This document shows, piece after piece, positions 8,387 through 16,428 of a DNA stretch of 64,000 nt. The translations under genes and the position numbers were made by a program. Source of the DNA: Pseudomonas quebecensis (GTDB lineage: Bacteria > Pseudomonadota > Gammaproteobacteria > Pseudomonadales > Pseudomonadaceae); assembly GCF_026410085.1 (NCBI RefSeq), contig NZ_CP112866.1, forward strand, positions 3,719,001 through 3,783,000, given 5' to 3'. Position 1 is the first letter of the stretch, and each line of letters begins with the position of its first letter. A model generated the notes under the pieces. That model was not told the origin of the DNA and did not search any database. It saw nothing but the letters and a program-made list of their open reading frames with translations.

Positions 8387-9271
8387 ATGAGGCCAGAAAT
8401 CGCTGTGCTGGATATACAGGGTCAGTATCGGGTTTACACGGAGTTTTATCGCGCGGACGCTGCTGAAAAGACCATCATCCTGGTCAACGGCTCGATGGCC
8501 ACCACGGCATCCTTCGCCCAAACCGTGAAAAGCCTGCACCCGCAGTTCAATGTGGTTTTGTACGACCAGCCCTACGCCGGCCGCTCCAAGATCCACAACC
8601 GCCATGAGCATATGCTGACGAAGGACGTTGAAGGCCAGATCCTGCTGGAGCTGATCGACCATTTCGCCGCCGAACACGTGCTGTCGTTTTCCTGGGGCGG
8701 CGCCGCCACCCTGGTGGCCCTCGCCCAGCGCCCGCGCCGGGTGGAAAAGGCCGTGATCAGCTCGTTCTCACCGGTGATCAACGCGCCCATGCGCGACTAC
8801 CTGGAACGCGGCGTCGACTACCTGGGCAACCTGGACCGCGATCGCGTCGGCCATCTGGTCAATACCACCATCGGCAAACACCTGCCGTCGTTGTTCAAGC
8901 GCTTCAACTACAAACACGTGAGCAGCCTGGCCGAGCATGAATACGGGCAAATGCATTTCCACATCAGCCAGGTACTGAACAGCGATCGACTGTGCTACCT
9001 CAAGGCCGCCAGGCAAATCGATATACCGGTGCTGTTCGTCAACGGCGAATGGGACGAGTACACCAGCGCTGAAGACGCCAGGCAGTTCGGGCACTACGTG
9101 CCCCACAGCAGCTTCAGCGTCATCCAGGCCACCGGGCACTTCCTGGACATGGAGCACAAGGCGGCATGCAGGGACAGCCGTGCAGCCGTGGTGGGCTTCT
9201 TGACACACACACGCCGCCCCAGCCACTTGCGCTATGACCAGGGCCAGACCCAGCACGCCTTCGCGCTGTGA
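8387..9271 (+). CDS. phaG: (R)-3-hydroxyacyl-ACP:CoA transacylase / thioesterase-ligase pathway protein PhaG
   Basis: PhaG links fatty-acid synthesis to medium-chain polyhydroxyalkanoate precursors by releasing (R)-3-hydroxyacyl groups from ACP. The 294-residue alpha/beta-hydrolase closely follows the P. putida protein, starting MRPEIAVLDIQGQYRVYTEF. The ATG at 8387 is used because it begins this conserved N-terminus. The triad is Ser102 (FSWGG), Asp223 (GEWDEY) and His251 (GHFLDME), with His192 also present. The HX4D motif described for PhaG begins at His177 (HVSSL) but position 182 is Ala instead of Asp. RhlA is a relative, but the N-terminal identity favours PhaG. Confidence 0.95.
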   Translation: MRPEIAVLDIQGQYRVYTEFYRADAAEKTIILVNGSMATTASFAQTVKSLHPQFNVVLYDQPYAGRSKIHNRHEHMLTKDVEGQILLELIDHFAAEHVLSFSWGGAATLVALAQRPRRVEKAVISSFSPVINAPMRDYLERGVDYLGNLDRDRVGHLVNTTIGKHLPSLFKRFNYKHVSSLAEHEYGQMHFHISQVLNSDRLCYLKAARQIDIPVLFVNGEWDEYTSAEDARQFGHYVPHSSFSVIQATGHFLDMEHKAACRDSRAAVVGFLTHTRRPSHLRYDQGQTQHAFAL

Positions 9272-9283
9272 AACACAGGCTCG

Positions 9284-9333
9284 GTGCTGGCTTACGGTGA
9301 CGAGCGAACCGGCTCGCCACCGTAAGCCAGCAC
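9284..9333. terminator. Long hairpin downstream of phaG
   Basis: The 16-base arm GTGCTGGCTTACGGTG (9284-9299) is matched perfectly by 9318-9333, and the stem continues inward with CGAGC/GCTCG. It begins 12 bases after the phaG stop. There is no T-tract, so it could be a 3'-stabilising hairpin or a repeat element rather than a classical terminator. Confidence 0.55.
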
Positions 9334-9397
9334 GCGCATTGAGTGCGTTCGCCGGATCTGCCACTGCGCGCAACCCGTACATTTCCCAAAGAAAAAC

Positions 9398-9426
9398 TTC
9401 AAATCCCGGCGCACATCTGGTACAAA
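9398..9426 (+). promoter_or_regulatory. Probable sigma-70 promoter of tRNA-Gly
   Basis: TTCAAA (9398-9403), a 17-base spacer and TACAAA (9421-9426) lie with the right spacing about 15 bases before the tRNA 5' end. Each hexamer matches the consensus at four of six positions. Confidence 0.45.
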
Positions 9427-9440
9427 GTCAGCCGCTCTGA

Positions 9441-9514
9441 GCGGGTGTCGTATAATGGCATTACTCCAGCTTCCCAAGCTGATAACGAGGGTTCGATTCC
9501 CTTCACCCGCTCCA
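9441..9514 (+). tRNA. tRNA-Gly (anticodon CCC)
   Basis: The 74-base gene includes an encoded CCA. Acceptor arms GCGGGTG and CACCCGC pair, the T-arm carries GGTTCGATTCC, and the anticodon loop TTCCCAA places CCC at positions 34-36, reading GGG glycine codons. The outer pair of the anticodon stem is a C-A mismatch. It is the only tRNA seen. I noticed no second copy of its 3' end in the window, so there is no visible attachment-site duplication. Confidence 0.95.
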
Positions 9515-9558
9515 CTCAAATGTGCTTCCCGTCACGCAGTTACCGACGGGAACGCTTG

Positions 9559-9587
9559 AAAACCGGTCCTTGGTGGCCGGTTTTTTT
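9559..9587 (+). terminator. Rho-independent terminator after tRNA-Gly
   Basis: AAAACCGG and CCGGTTTT arms with a 10-base loop are followed by a run of seven T's, about 45 bases after the tRNA. Confidence 0.85.
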
Positions 9588-9644
9588 ATGCATGCGATTC
9601 AGCCATCACAGCGCTTGGTCACTCCGCTACTTGCCGCAAAAACC

Positions 9645-9668
9645 TGTACAAATTTATATTTTTGTACA
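9645..9668 (+). promoter_or_regulatory. Class II LitR/CarH-type operator over a promoter
   Basis: TGTACA (9645-9650), exactly 12 bases, then TGTACA (9663-9668). This fits the consensus T(G/A)TACA-N12-TGTA(C/T)A that I recall for the P. putida light-responsive MerR-family LitR (PplR) regulators. A -35-like TTGCCG at 9631-9636 and a -10-like TATATT at 9655-9660 (18-base spacer) place the -10 between the half-sites, as expected for repression. No litR gene or intact target gene is in the window. Confidence 0.65.
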
Positions 9669-9712
9669 AGTATTACGCCCTATCGGGGTGTCTTTCCCCG
9701 CACGATCATGGA

Positions 9713-9874
9713 GTGCGCTACCGCCTCAACCTGCCGGTGGACGGTTCGGTGTATGAGGTCAGCTTCGACGACTGGATGTACCTGATGGACGAAGACACAC
9801 TGATCAACCGTTCGAGCATGTCCAAGTTCGGTGTCGAGTGGGGCCAGGTCACGTTGTTTTTCCGTCGCCAATAA
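9713..9874 (+). pseudogene. C-terminal remnant of a DUF3833 lipoprotein gene
   Basis: Only about the last 53 codons remain, from VRYRLNLPVDGSVYEV through DDWMYLMDEDT to the typical end GQVTLFFRR. Complete DUF3833 proteins are lipoproteins of roughly 170-180 residues. No signal peptide or upstream domain is present before residue VRYR; the preceding codons in this frame are unrelated and contain no homologous sequence. DUF3833 genes are, as I recall, members of light-induced photolyase/cyclopropane-fatty-acid-synthase clusters controlled by LitR, which fits the operator 45 bases upstream. Confidence 0.75.
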
Positions 9875-9909
9875 AGCGCTTGTCGTGCCTGTCAACAGGC
9901 TTGGGGTGA

Positions 9910-10218
9910 ATGATGAATAAGCAAATGCTGTCGGATCGGGCTGCAAAAGGTGAAGTCCGCGAGCTGCAACTGCTGTCGCTGGAAGGCGGTTTCTATGTGG
10001 CGCGCATCCGCTTTGACCATGGGGAAACGACGCTGCTGGGAGAGGATGGCCAGCCGCTGCGCATCCGCTCTACCACGCACCTGCGTGACCTGCTGCTGGG
10101 CGTGACGCCCTTCCCCTGTGTGCTGGTGCAACAGTGCGCACATGACGAGATGTGCGGGGTCCGCGATGGGCCCATCGCAGCGTTGCGCGTGCCGTTTTCG
10201 CTGGGCGCCACGTTTTGA
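9910..10218 (+). CDS. DUF6482 family protein
   Basis: A 102-residue soluble protein, rich in charged residues in its first half (MLSDRAAKGEVRELQLLSLEGGFYVARIRFDHGETTLL would span the opening segment, here split by family conservation), of a family common in pseudomonads with no known function. Two adjacent ATG codons (9910 and 9913) could start it; a GGGGTG ribosome-binding sequence lies just upstream. No signal peptide or membrane segment is seen. Confidence 0.75.
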   Translation: MMNKQMLSDRAAKGEVRELQLLSLEGGFYVARIRFDHGETTLLGEDGQPLRIRSTTHLRDLLLGVTPFPCVLVQQCAHDEMCGVRDGPIAALRVPFSLGATF

Positions 10219-10359
10219 GGGCCTTTCAGCCGATCAATGCGATGAGCGGCCAGAAACGCAGCGGCGGGAAGCGGGTGGATACTCAGTAAAATCCGAATGC
10301 GCGCGAGGGTTCACTATAGTGATGATGACCATCCCTTGAGCCCGAGAGCGGAATGACGC

Positions 10360-10692
10360 ATGCCTGGATACGCCCCAACCACTCCCCGCCACATCCGGCG
10401 TCAAGTCATCGGCTGGGTGTTGGTGTTGCCCTTGCTGGTGTCGTTTTTGCGGCTGCCATTCCCATTCGGGCTGTTGCTGGGGCTGGGCAGCATCGCTGCC
10501 TCGGCCTATGGCGTGTGGTTCGCCAGCCGCCATGCCAGCCGGCGCGTGACCCTGTTCGCGCTGATCGTCACCGTGTTCAATGCCTTTTCGTTGTTCATGC
10601 TGGGGACTGCATCCTTGCTCAAGGTGCCGTATCTGATCGCCTGGTATTACTGGTACGAGTACCACGCCAGCTGGGTTTATGGGTACTTCTAA
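10360..10692 (+). CDS. Small integral membrane protein, unknown function
   Basis: A 110-residue protein with three or four hydrophobic segments (about 17-33, 38-55, 62-82 and 87-100) and a C-terminus rich in aromatic residues (YYWYEYHASWVYGYF). The N-terminus is basic, so it probably faces the cytoplasm. I do not recognise the family. It stands alone between the DUF6482 gene and ogt. Confidence 0.6.
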   Translation: MPGYAPTTPRHIRRQVIGWVLVLPLLVSFLRLPFPFGLLLGLGSIAASAYGVWFASRHASRRVTLFALIVTVFNAFSLFMLGTASLLKVPYLIAWYYWYEYHASWVYGYF

Positions 10693-10792
10693 CGGCTGGG
10701 AATTGCACCGCAAGAAACGTAGTTTTCACTGAGGCGGGCGGCACTAGAATGGGCCTGTCGCTTTTAACCCCACCCAGTCGAGGACACCGCTC

Positions 10793-11293
10793 ATGCCCTG
10801 CCACTACAAGCTTATGCCCTCGCCCGTTGGCGTGCTCACTCTGGTGGCGCGCGATGACAAACTCGCTGCCATCCTCTGGGAAACCGAGCGCGCCAACCGC
10901 GTCCGACTGGGGCAGTTGAATGAGGCCAATGACAGCCCGGTACTGCTGGAGACCGAACGTCAACTGACCGAGTACTTCGCCGGCAGGCGCAACAGGTTCG
11001 AGCTGGAACTGGACTTCACCGGCACCGATTTCCAGAAGCTGGTATGGCAGGCGCTGCTGACTATCCCCTTCGGCGAAACCCGTAGTTACAGTGAGATCGC
11101 CCAGCAGATCGGCAACCCGAAAGCCGTGCGTGCCGTGGGCGCGGCGAATGGGCGCAACCCGATCTCAATCATCGCGCCCTGCCATCGCGTCATCGGCGCG
11201 TCCGGCGGGCTGACCGGGTTCGCCGGAGGGCTGCAAGCCAAACAGTATCTGCTGGCGCTGGAAGGCACTGGTCAGGCGAGGCTGCTTTTTTAA
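10793..11293 (+). CDS. ogt: Methylated-DNA-[protein]-cysteine S-methyltransferase
   Basis: A suicide repair enzyme that takes the methyl group from O6-methylguanine onto its own cysteine. The 166-residue product has the active-site motif PCHRVIG with the acceptor at Cys130, preceded by the RAVGAANGRNP DNA-binding segment. It lacks the AraC/Ada N-terminal domain, so it is the Ogt form. The ATG is preceded by GAGGACACCGCTC, giving a plausible ribosome-binding site. Confidence 0.95.
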   Translation: MPCHYKLMPSPVGVLTLVARDDKLAAILWETERANRVRLGQLNEANDSPVLLETERQLTEYFAGRRNRFELELDFTGTDFQKLVWQALLTIPFGETRSYSEIAQQIGNPKAVRAVGAANGRNPISIIAPCHRVIGASGGLTGFAGGLQAKQYLLALEGTGQARLLF

Positions 11294-11423
11294 TGGCTGG
11301 TTTTTTCGAAGGTATCGGCGGACTTGAACATTCATCTCGTCCGCCTGTGTATTTGTAAAAAGAAATTTCAAAGCTCAGCTGCGGTCAGTTTATTCATCAC
11401 CCACTTCTTTGAGGAAAACGGTC

Positions 11424-11849
11424 ATGAAATTCTCCGCTGTTTCACAAACCCTGTCCCGTTGGGCAGGCAGCCCCCGGACGTTCTACACAGCGGTGGCGCT
11501 GATTCTGGCGTGGAGCCTGAGCGGGCCTTATTTTCACTTCAACGACACTTGGCAACTGATCATCAACACCTCGACCACCATCATCACGTTCCTGATGGTG
11601 TTCCTGATCCAGAACACGCAGAACCGTGACAACGACATCCTGCATATCAAGATCGATGAGCTGCTGCGCGTGTCCAAGGACGCCCAGAACGCCGTCCTGA
11701 GCCTTGATGGCCTGGACCGCAAGGAGTTGGAAAAACTGCGTCAGGAATATCGCAGCATTGGCCAGGCCGGGACGGTCAACCTCAACAACAGTTGCGGGCA
11801 TGCCGCCGACGATGCGGCGCCGACGAAAACCGACTTGAACCAGGCCTGA
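11424..11849 (+). CDS. Low-affinity iron permease family protein
   Basis: A 141-residue membrane protein of the Fet4-like family (PF04120) seen in many Gram-negatives. Two hydrophobic helices (about 22-38 and 48-66, with TIITFLMVFLIQNTQNRD) are followed by the conserved cytoplasmic KIDELLRVSKDAQNAVLSLD segment. The ATG at 11424 is chosen because GAGG lies eight bases upstream. Bacterial members are far shorter than yeast Fet4, and transport activity is unproven. Confidence 0.85.
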   Translation: MKFSAVSQTLSRWAGSPRTFYTAVALILAWSLSGPYFHFNDTWQLIINTSTTIITFLMVFLIQNTQNRDNDILHIKIDELLRVSKDAQNAVLSLDGLDRKELEKLRQEYRSIGQAGTVNLNNSCGHAADDAAPTKTDLNQA

Positions 11850-11852
11850 AAA

Positions 11853-11885
11853 AAACGGCGGTTGGAGCTTATCCAACCGCCGTTT
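11853..11885. terminator. Bidirectional terminator
   Basis: A perfect 14-bp stem (AAACGGCGGTTGGA and its complement) with a five-base loop is flanked by A and T runs. It sits between two convergent genes that end at 11849 and 11905 and can serve both. Confidence 0.85.
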
Positions 11886-11904
11886 CGTTATTCAACCCAC
11901 CGGT

Positions 11905-12432
11905 TCAACCGTCGCCTTGGTGGCCTTTGCCATAGGTCGATGCCAACGCACGCGCCTTTTGCAGACGTTCTTCCAAGCGCGGCAAGGTTTCATCCACCAG
12001 CGCTTTAATCTCCGGCACATCGGAAGCGGCGCCTTCTTTTTTGAACAGTGCGATGGCCTCTTCGTTTTCCTTGACCTGCTGCGCTGTATAGGCCGCATCG
12101 AAGGAGTCGCCGTCCTTGAGTTCAGGCATCAGGGTTTCGGCTTTATCGACGATTTTTTCCCGCGGGGCCACCGGCAGGTCGAGCTTCTTGGCGATGGCCG
12201 CCAGATGCTGGTTGGCCAGGGTGCGCTCGTTGATCACCTCGATGGTGTAGTCCTTGATTTCCTGGGACGAGGTTTTGGAGTGGGCCATGCGGCTGGTCTC
12301 GATATCGGCCATGCCCTTGGCCGACGCCTGCTCGATGAACTCAGCGGGCGACTGGGCGAAAGCACTGCTGGTGCCGAGGCCCAGCAGCATCGCGAAACTG
12401 GCGGTGCGTAACCGGATAGCCATGCGGCTCAT
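11905..12432 (-). CDS. DUF4142 periplasmic protein
   Basis: A 175-residue protein beginning MSRMAIRLRTASFAMLLGLG, with a Sec signal peptide cut near AFAQS and a mature part that is entirely alpha-helical and rich in Lys, Glu and Ala. This is the DUF4142 fold, a ferritin-like four-helix arrangement. The ATG at 12432 is chosen because GGAGG lies eight bases upstream and the signal peptide starts there. The family is often stress-induced in the envelope; no enzymatic role is known. Confidence 0.85.
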   Translation of the reverse strand: MSRMAIRLRTASFAMLLGLGTSSAFAQSPAEFIEQASAKGMADIETSRMAHSKTSSQEIKDYTIEVINERTLANQHLAAIAKKLDLPVAPREKIVDKAETLMPELKDGDSFDAAYTAQQVKENEEAIALFKKEGAASDVPEIKALVDETLPRLEERLQKARALASTYGKGHQGDG

Positions 12433-12550
12433 GATGGGTTCCTCCAGAGCAAAAATTAGGGCGGGGCACAGGCCTCGCCCTGAATTCGAATTTTCACAGG
12501 AGTAAAGGTTTAGAAAAAACTTACCAGTGCGACGAACGGTCATCGGCTCG

Positions 12551-13192
12551 TCAGGCCGCTTTGCTGCCAAACAAGCCGGGCAAGGCATGGGCCAGTGCGT
12601 TGATGGCGAAACCGATAAACATCAGGCCACAGAGACGGGTGATAAGAATTTCATGCCGTTGGTACAGGGTGCGCACCCGATGAGCGCCGACTACGCCGAT
12701 CAGAATCCCATAAGCCAGCAACCCGCCGATAAAACTCAACACGATTAACCACGGCAGCATCGACCAGGTCAGCAGCTCGGCACGGCTGGACAACAACGCA
12801 GTAAAGGTGGCCACCGCCACCGGGTAGGCCTTGGGGTTGGTCAAGCCAAACAGAATGCCGTGCCAGAACGGATGCCGCGCCGCGCCCTCGGGAGCATCGC
12901 TGCTGCGACGCCGGGTGCGAATCGCGCGCCAGCCGAGCCAGAACAGATACGCACCGCTGAGCACGCCCAGCACATCGAACGCGCTGCTGCCCACCTCTCG
13001 CGCACCGACGATGGCAATCAACGCAGTGCTGCACCACACCACGTCCCCCAGCAAATGCCCGCACAAAAACCCCGCTCCGGCCCGCCGACCACGGGCTGCA
13101 CCGATGCCGAATACGGCCAGTACACCGGGGCCAGGGGTAATCCCGTAGATAAAACCCGAAGCAAGCACAGCGAGCAGCAACGAAGGGGTCAT
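12551..13192 (-). CDS. LysE family amino-acid/metabolite exporter
   Basis: A 213-residue inner-membrane exporter of the LysE/RhtB family. It opens with the family signature GITPGPGVLAVFGIGAARGRRAG at about 18-40 and has around six hydrophobic segments. Family members export basic amino acids, homoserine or threonine; the substrate here is not evident. It is monocistronic. Confidence 0.9.
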   Translation of the reverse strand: MTPSLLLAVLASGFIYGITPGPGVLAVFGIGAARGRRAGAGFLCGHLLGDVVWCSTALIAIVGAREVGSSAFDVLGVLSGAYLFWLGWRAIRTRRRSSDAPEGAARHPFWHGILFGLTNPKAYPVAVATFTALLSSRAELLTWSMLPWLIVLSFIGGLLAYGILIGVVGAHRVRTLYQRHEILITRLCGLMFIGFAINALAHALPGLFGSKAA

Positions 13193-13241
13193 GGCGCGAC
13201 TCTGATAAGTGAGCGGTGCAAGGATTTTGCACGTTCCGGCG

Positions 13242-13652
13242 TTACGGGTAAAAGGTCATGCCGGTATAAGGCCGGGTGCGACAGGCTCGCAGGCGCGAAG
13301 CCAGATCGCCGACGTGGACTTCGAGCTTATGGCCGTCGGGGTCGAGAAAATAGAACGAGGCGCCCTCGCTGCGGTTATCGCGCCATTCCTGCACACCGGC
13401 GGTACGCAGACGTTCGATCAGCGCGGTGAACCCCTGCGGCTCAGCCGTGAACGCGTAATGCGTGTAGTCCGCAGCCGGCTCCGACCCGCATGAGCGGTCG
13501 AGGGACAGGCACAACCACAACCCCGGCAATGATAAATACGCACCATTATCCCACGTGGCGTCGAGCTGAAGCCCCAGCACATCATGGTAGAAATGGACGC
13601 TGCGCGGCACGTCGGTGACGGCCAGAGTCAGGTGGTTGAAACCAGAAAGCAT
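13242..13652 (-). CDS. fosA: Glutathione transferase FosA (fosfomycin resistance)
   Basis: FosA opens the fosfomycin epoxide with glutathione using Mn2+ and K+. The 136-residue glyoxalase-fold protein has the metal ligands His7 (FNHLTLAV), His65 (YTHYAF) and Glu111 ([10 protein letters not shown]), and the K+-binding loop [14 protein letters not shown]. Numbering is one residue beyond P. aeruginosa FosA from position 64 on. The ATG at 13652 is preferred because the FosA N-terminus begins there and GAGGAAATATC precedes it. Chromosomal fosA is typical of this genus. Confidence 0.93.
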   Translation of the reverse strand: MLSGFNHLTLAVTDVPRSVHFYHDVLGLQLDATWDNGAYLSLPGLWLCLSLDRSCGSEPAADYTHYAFTAEPQGFTALIERLRTAGVQEWRDNRSEGASFYFLDPDGHKLEVHVGDLASRLRACRTRPYTGMTFYP

Positions 13653-13734
13653 GATATTTCCTCGGCGCAATAGCGTGAGCAAGATCCAACAGTGCGAGCG
13701 CAGATTATGAAGCGAGCGGACCTCAACCCACCAC

Positions 13735-13965
13735 CGCTTGTAGGTGGCAGGGTGAGCAATTGCCGATGATCAACGTTCTGCACGCCACGGGCGGACATCG
13801 TCAGGATCAGGTCCGTGCCCAGGATCAACTGTGGCGCCACGCCCCAGTGCGGCAGGCTGATCGCCACATATCGGCGCTGGCGGATCGCCCTCAGTACCCG
13901 CTCGATTTCCGGGGTGCCGCTGCCGCGCATTTCCAACAGCACGTGGGGGCGTGCCAGGTAAGTCG
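13735..13965 (-). pseudogene. Remnant of a LysR-type regulator (ligand-binding domain only)
   Basis: The minus strand encodes LARPHVLLEMRGSGTPEIE, then RYVAISLPHWGVAPQLILG and GTDLILTMSAR, matching the end of a LysR effector domain. The helix-turn-helix and first half of the protein are absent, as the match stops at about 13963. The normal C-terminal tail after LLTLPP is also lost. Roughly 75 of about 300 codons remain, without a start site. Confidence 0.75.
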
Positions 13966-14090
13966 GCCTGTTCGGTCTTGCAGAGCGTCAGCTGACAACG
14001 CCCCGGGTGGTCGGGGCGTTGTTGCTGATGGGGGGCGTGGCGTTGATTCAGTTCGGCGGCGCGCCAGGCAAAGCGCTGGCGTCCGCATGA
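13962..14090 (+). pseudogene. Remnant of a DMT/EamA family transporter (C-terminal helix)
   Basis: The plus strand encodes about 42 codons ending LTTPRVVGALLLMGGVALIQ, plus a short tail and TGA at 14088. This matches the last transmembrane helix of EamA-type transporters, which usually read GExLTxxxxxGxxLIxxGVxL. A TAA at 13959 closes the frame just upstream. It abuts the LysR remnant head to head. Confidence 0.65.
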
Positions 14091-14097
14091 ACCCGCG

Positions 14098-15426
14098 TCA
14101 GCGCTTGTCGGACGTGCGCATTTTCTGCGGCAGGCCCCACATCAACAGTGCGGCGGCGATCAAGGCGCACACGGCAATCACATACAACGCCGGCGTGGTG
14201 CTGCCGGTAATGTCCTTGATGCGCCCCACCATCACCGGGCTGACGATCCCGCCCAATTGGCCCAGCGTGTTGATCAGCGCTATCCCGCCCGCCGCCCCTG
14301 CTCCGGCGCCCGCCAACAGTTTGGGCGGCAAGGTCCAGAACGTCGGGATCGAAGCAATGATGCCGGCGCCCAAAAGGCCCAAGGCAATGATCAGAAACAC
14401 CTGCTGGTCATCGAAGATACCCGCGCAGAAAAACCCTACAGCGCCCATGACCACCAACCCACTGACGAACTTACGCCGCTCACCGGTGGCGTCAGACCAG
14501 CGTCCTACCACGACCATGGTAATCGCGCCGCAGATATACGGGATGGCGGTCAACAGACCGATCACCACCGCGCTTTCGATGCCCGCGCTGCGGATCAATT
14601 GCGGCGCCCAGAAGTTCAGTCCGTAAGACGCTACCTGGATCAGGAAGTAGATCAATCCCAGCATCAGAAAACCGGGGATGCGCAGGGCTTGGAGCAGCGA
14701 ACCTTTCTTGTGCACCTCGTGCACGGCAATGCGGCTGGCGAGCAGGGTTTTTTCCTCGGCGCTCAGCCACGGCGCGTCTTCGATGCGGTCCTTGAATTGC
14801 GTCAGCACCATCCACGCCAGCCCCACGCACGGCAGACCGCCAAGCAGGAATAACCAGTGCCAGCCGCGCATCTGCAGCACCCCGTCCATGTGTTCCAGCA
14901 CCAGGCCGGAGAACGGCGCGCCCACCAGCCCGGAAAACGCCGAGGCGAGGAACAGCATCGAGGTGATGCGTCCACGGAAGTCCTGGGGAAACCACAACGT
15001 CAGGTAATACAGCACACCGGGGGCAAACCCGGCCTCCATGGCCCCGATCAGAAAGCGCAGGGCATAGAACTGCCATTCGGCCGTGACGAACACCATGGCC
15101 GCCGTGGCCAGGCCCCAGGACACCATGATCCGTGCGATCCAACGGCGGGCGCCGACCCTGTACAGCATCATGTTGCTCGGCACTTCAAAGATCACATAGC
15201 CGATCACGAACAATCCCGCGCCCAGGCCGTAGGCGGTGTTGCTCAGGCCCAGGTCGGCCTGCAGCTGGAACTTGGCGAAGCTGATGTTGATGCGGTCAAA
15301 AAAAGCGAACAGGTAGCAGACCATGATCAACGGCATCAGGCGCCAGGCAACCTTGCGGACCACCGCCTTGACCGGATCGACTTCACCGACCGGGCGCGCG
15401 CCGGTCTCTACTGTGTTGGTGCTCAT
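14098..15426 (-). CDS. MFS transporter, anion:cation symporter (phthalate permease-like) family
   Basis: A 442-residue, 12-helix permease of the ACS family, with the N-terminal signature YLFAFFDRINISFAKFQL and the loop FEVPSNMMLYRVGARRWIAR typical of organic-anion importers. The start at 15426 (MSTNTVET) is preferred because GGGAGA lies ten bases upstream. It lies 60 bases after the HMG-CoA-lyase-like gene in the same direction and is probably the last gene of that operon, importing the organic acid that the two enzymes degrade. Confidence 0.87.
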   Translation of the reverse strand: MSTNTVETGARPVGEVDPVKAVVRKVAWRLMPLIMVCYLFAFFDRINISFAKFQLQADLGLSNTAYGLGAGLFVIGYVIFEVPSNMMLYRVGARRWIARIMVSWGLATAAMVFVTAEWQFYALRFLIGAMEAGFAPGVLYYLTLWFPQDFRGRITSMLFLASAFSGLVGAPFSGLVLEHMDGVLQMRGWHWLFLLGGLPCVGLAWMVLTQFKDRIEDAPWLSAEEKTLLASRIAVHEVHKKGSLLQALRIPGFLMLGLIYFLIQVASYGLNFWAPQLIRSAGIESAVVIGLLTAIPYICGAITMVVVGRWSDATGERRKFVSGLVVMGAVGFFCAGIFDDQQVFLIIALGLLGAGIIASIPTFWTLPPKLLAGAGAGAAGGIALINTLGQLGGIVSPVMVGRIKDITGSTTPALYVIAVCALIAAALLMWGLPQKMRTSDKR

Positions 15427-15486
15427 TGTTTTTCTCCCAGCGGACCGCTCCAAGGCGTCCGATTGTTTTTGTTGTCTGGTATGGCG

Positions 15487-16428
15487 TTACAGCGCGGCGG
15501 TGTGCGCCGGTGGCGGATGCAGATCGCAATTACGCCCGGCCTTGGCCACCTGCCCTGGCAGTTCATGGCCCAGCAAGACCGGCAAGCGCCGGGACAGCTG
15601 CAACAGGTGCGGCAGGTCGATGCCGGTGTGAATCCCCACTTCGTCGCACAGGTTGACCAGGTCTTCGGTGCAGATATTGCCCGACGCCCCCGGTGCAAAC
15701 GGGCAGCCACCCAGGCCGCCGAGGGCCGCATCGAACCGACGCGCGCCCACTTCGTAAGCCGCCAGCACGTTGCACAAACCCAAGCCACGGGTGTTATGAA
15801 AATGCAGGGTCAGGTCACTTGCGCAAACCCGCTGCAGCATGCGCTTGACCAGACGCTGCACCTGACGCGGGTTGGCCATGCCGGTCGTGTCGGCCAGGCT
15901 GATGCCTTCAATCCCCATGGCCTGGTACGCCTCGACTATCTGCAGCACACGGTCTTCGTCGATGCGCCCTTCGAACGGGCAGCCAAACGCCGTAGAGACA
16001 CTGGCGTTGAGGCGCACCGGATGCTCGGCGGCAAACCGCGCGATATCGGCGAAAGCCGCCAATGAGGCTTCGCAGCGCATGCGCATATTGGCCAGGTTGT
16101 GGGTCTGGCTGGCGGACATCACCAGGTTCAATTCATCGGCGCGGGCCTCGATCGCGCGCTGGGCGCCCTTGAGGTTGGGGATCAGCGCCACGTAGATCAC
16201 CCCCGGCAGACGTTCGATGCCCTGGAACACCTGCTCGCCATCGCGCAGCGCCGGGATAGCTTTGGGCGACACGAACGAGCCGGCTTCGATGCGGGAAAAA
16301 CCGGCCAGGGACAACTGGTCGATCAAGGCAATTTTGTCGGCGGTCTCGACCCAGGTCGGTTCGATCTGCAGGCCGTCGCGCGGCGAAACTTCCTGCACGA
16401 TCAGCGGGTCGCCATAGTTCTGGATCAT
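15487..16428 (-). CDS. Hydroxymethylglutaryl-CoA lyase family protein
   Basis: A 313-residue TIM-barrel enzyme expected to cleave HMG-CoA to acetyl-CoA and acetoacetate, or a close homologue. It has the substrate-binding VSPRDGLQ motif near residue 13-20, the metal ligands in HFHNTRGLG, and the catalytic-cysteine signature GGLGGCPFAPGASGN. The start at 16428 overlaps the stop of the CoA-transferase in ATGA, so the two are translationally coupled. This pairing differs from the leucine-catabolic liu operon, in which the lyase travels with a biotin carboxylase. Confidence 0.88.
   Translation of the reverse strand: MIQNYGDPLIVQEVSPRDGLQIEPTWVETADKIALIDQLSLAGFSRIEAGSFVSPKAIPALRDGEQVFQGIERLPGVIYVALIPNLKGAQRAIEARADELNLVMSASQTHNLANMRMRCEASLAAFADIARFAAEHPVRLNASVSTAFGCPFEGRIDEDRVLQIVEAYQAMGIEGISLADTTGMANPRQVQRLVKRMLQRVCASDLTLHFHNTRGLGLCNVLAAYEVGARRFDAALGGLGGCPFAPGASGNICTEDLVNLCDEVGIHTGIDLPHLLQLSRRLPVLLGHELPGQVAKAGRNCDLHPPPAHTAAL

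Noticed and set aside
9441..9514. tRNA-Gly as an integration site for a mobile island
   Set aside because: I saw no duplicated tRNA 3' end, integrase or phage gene nearby. The flanking remnants are better explained by deletion.
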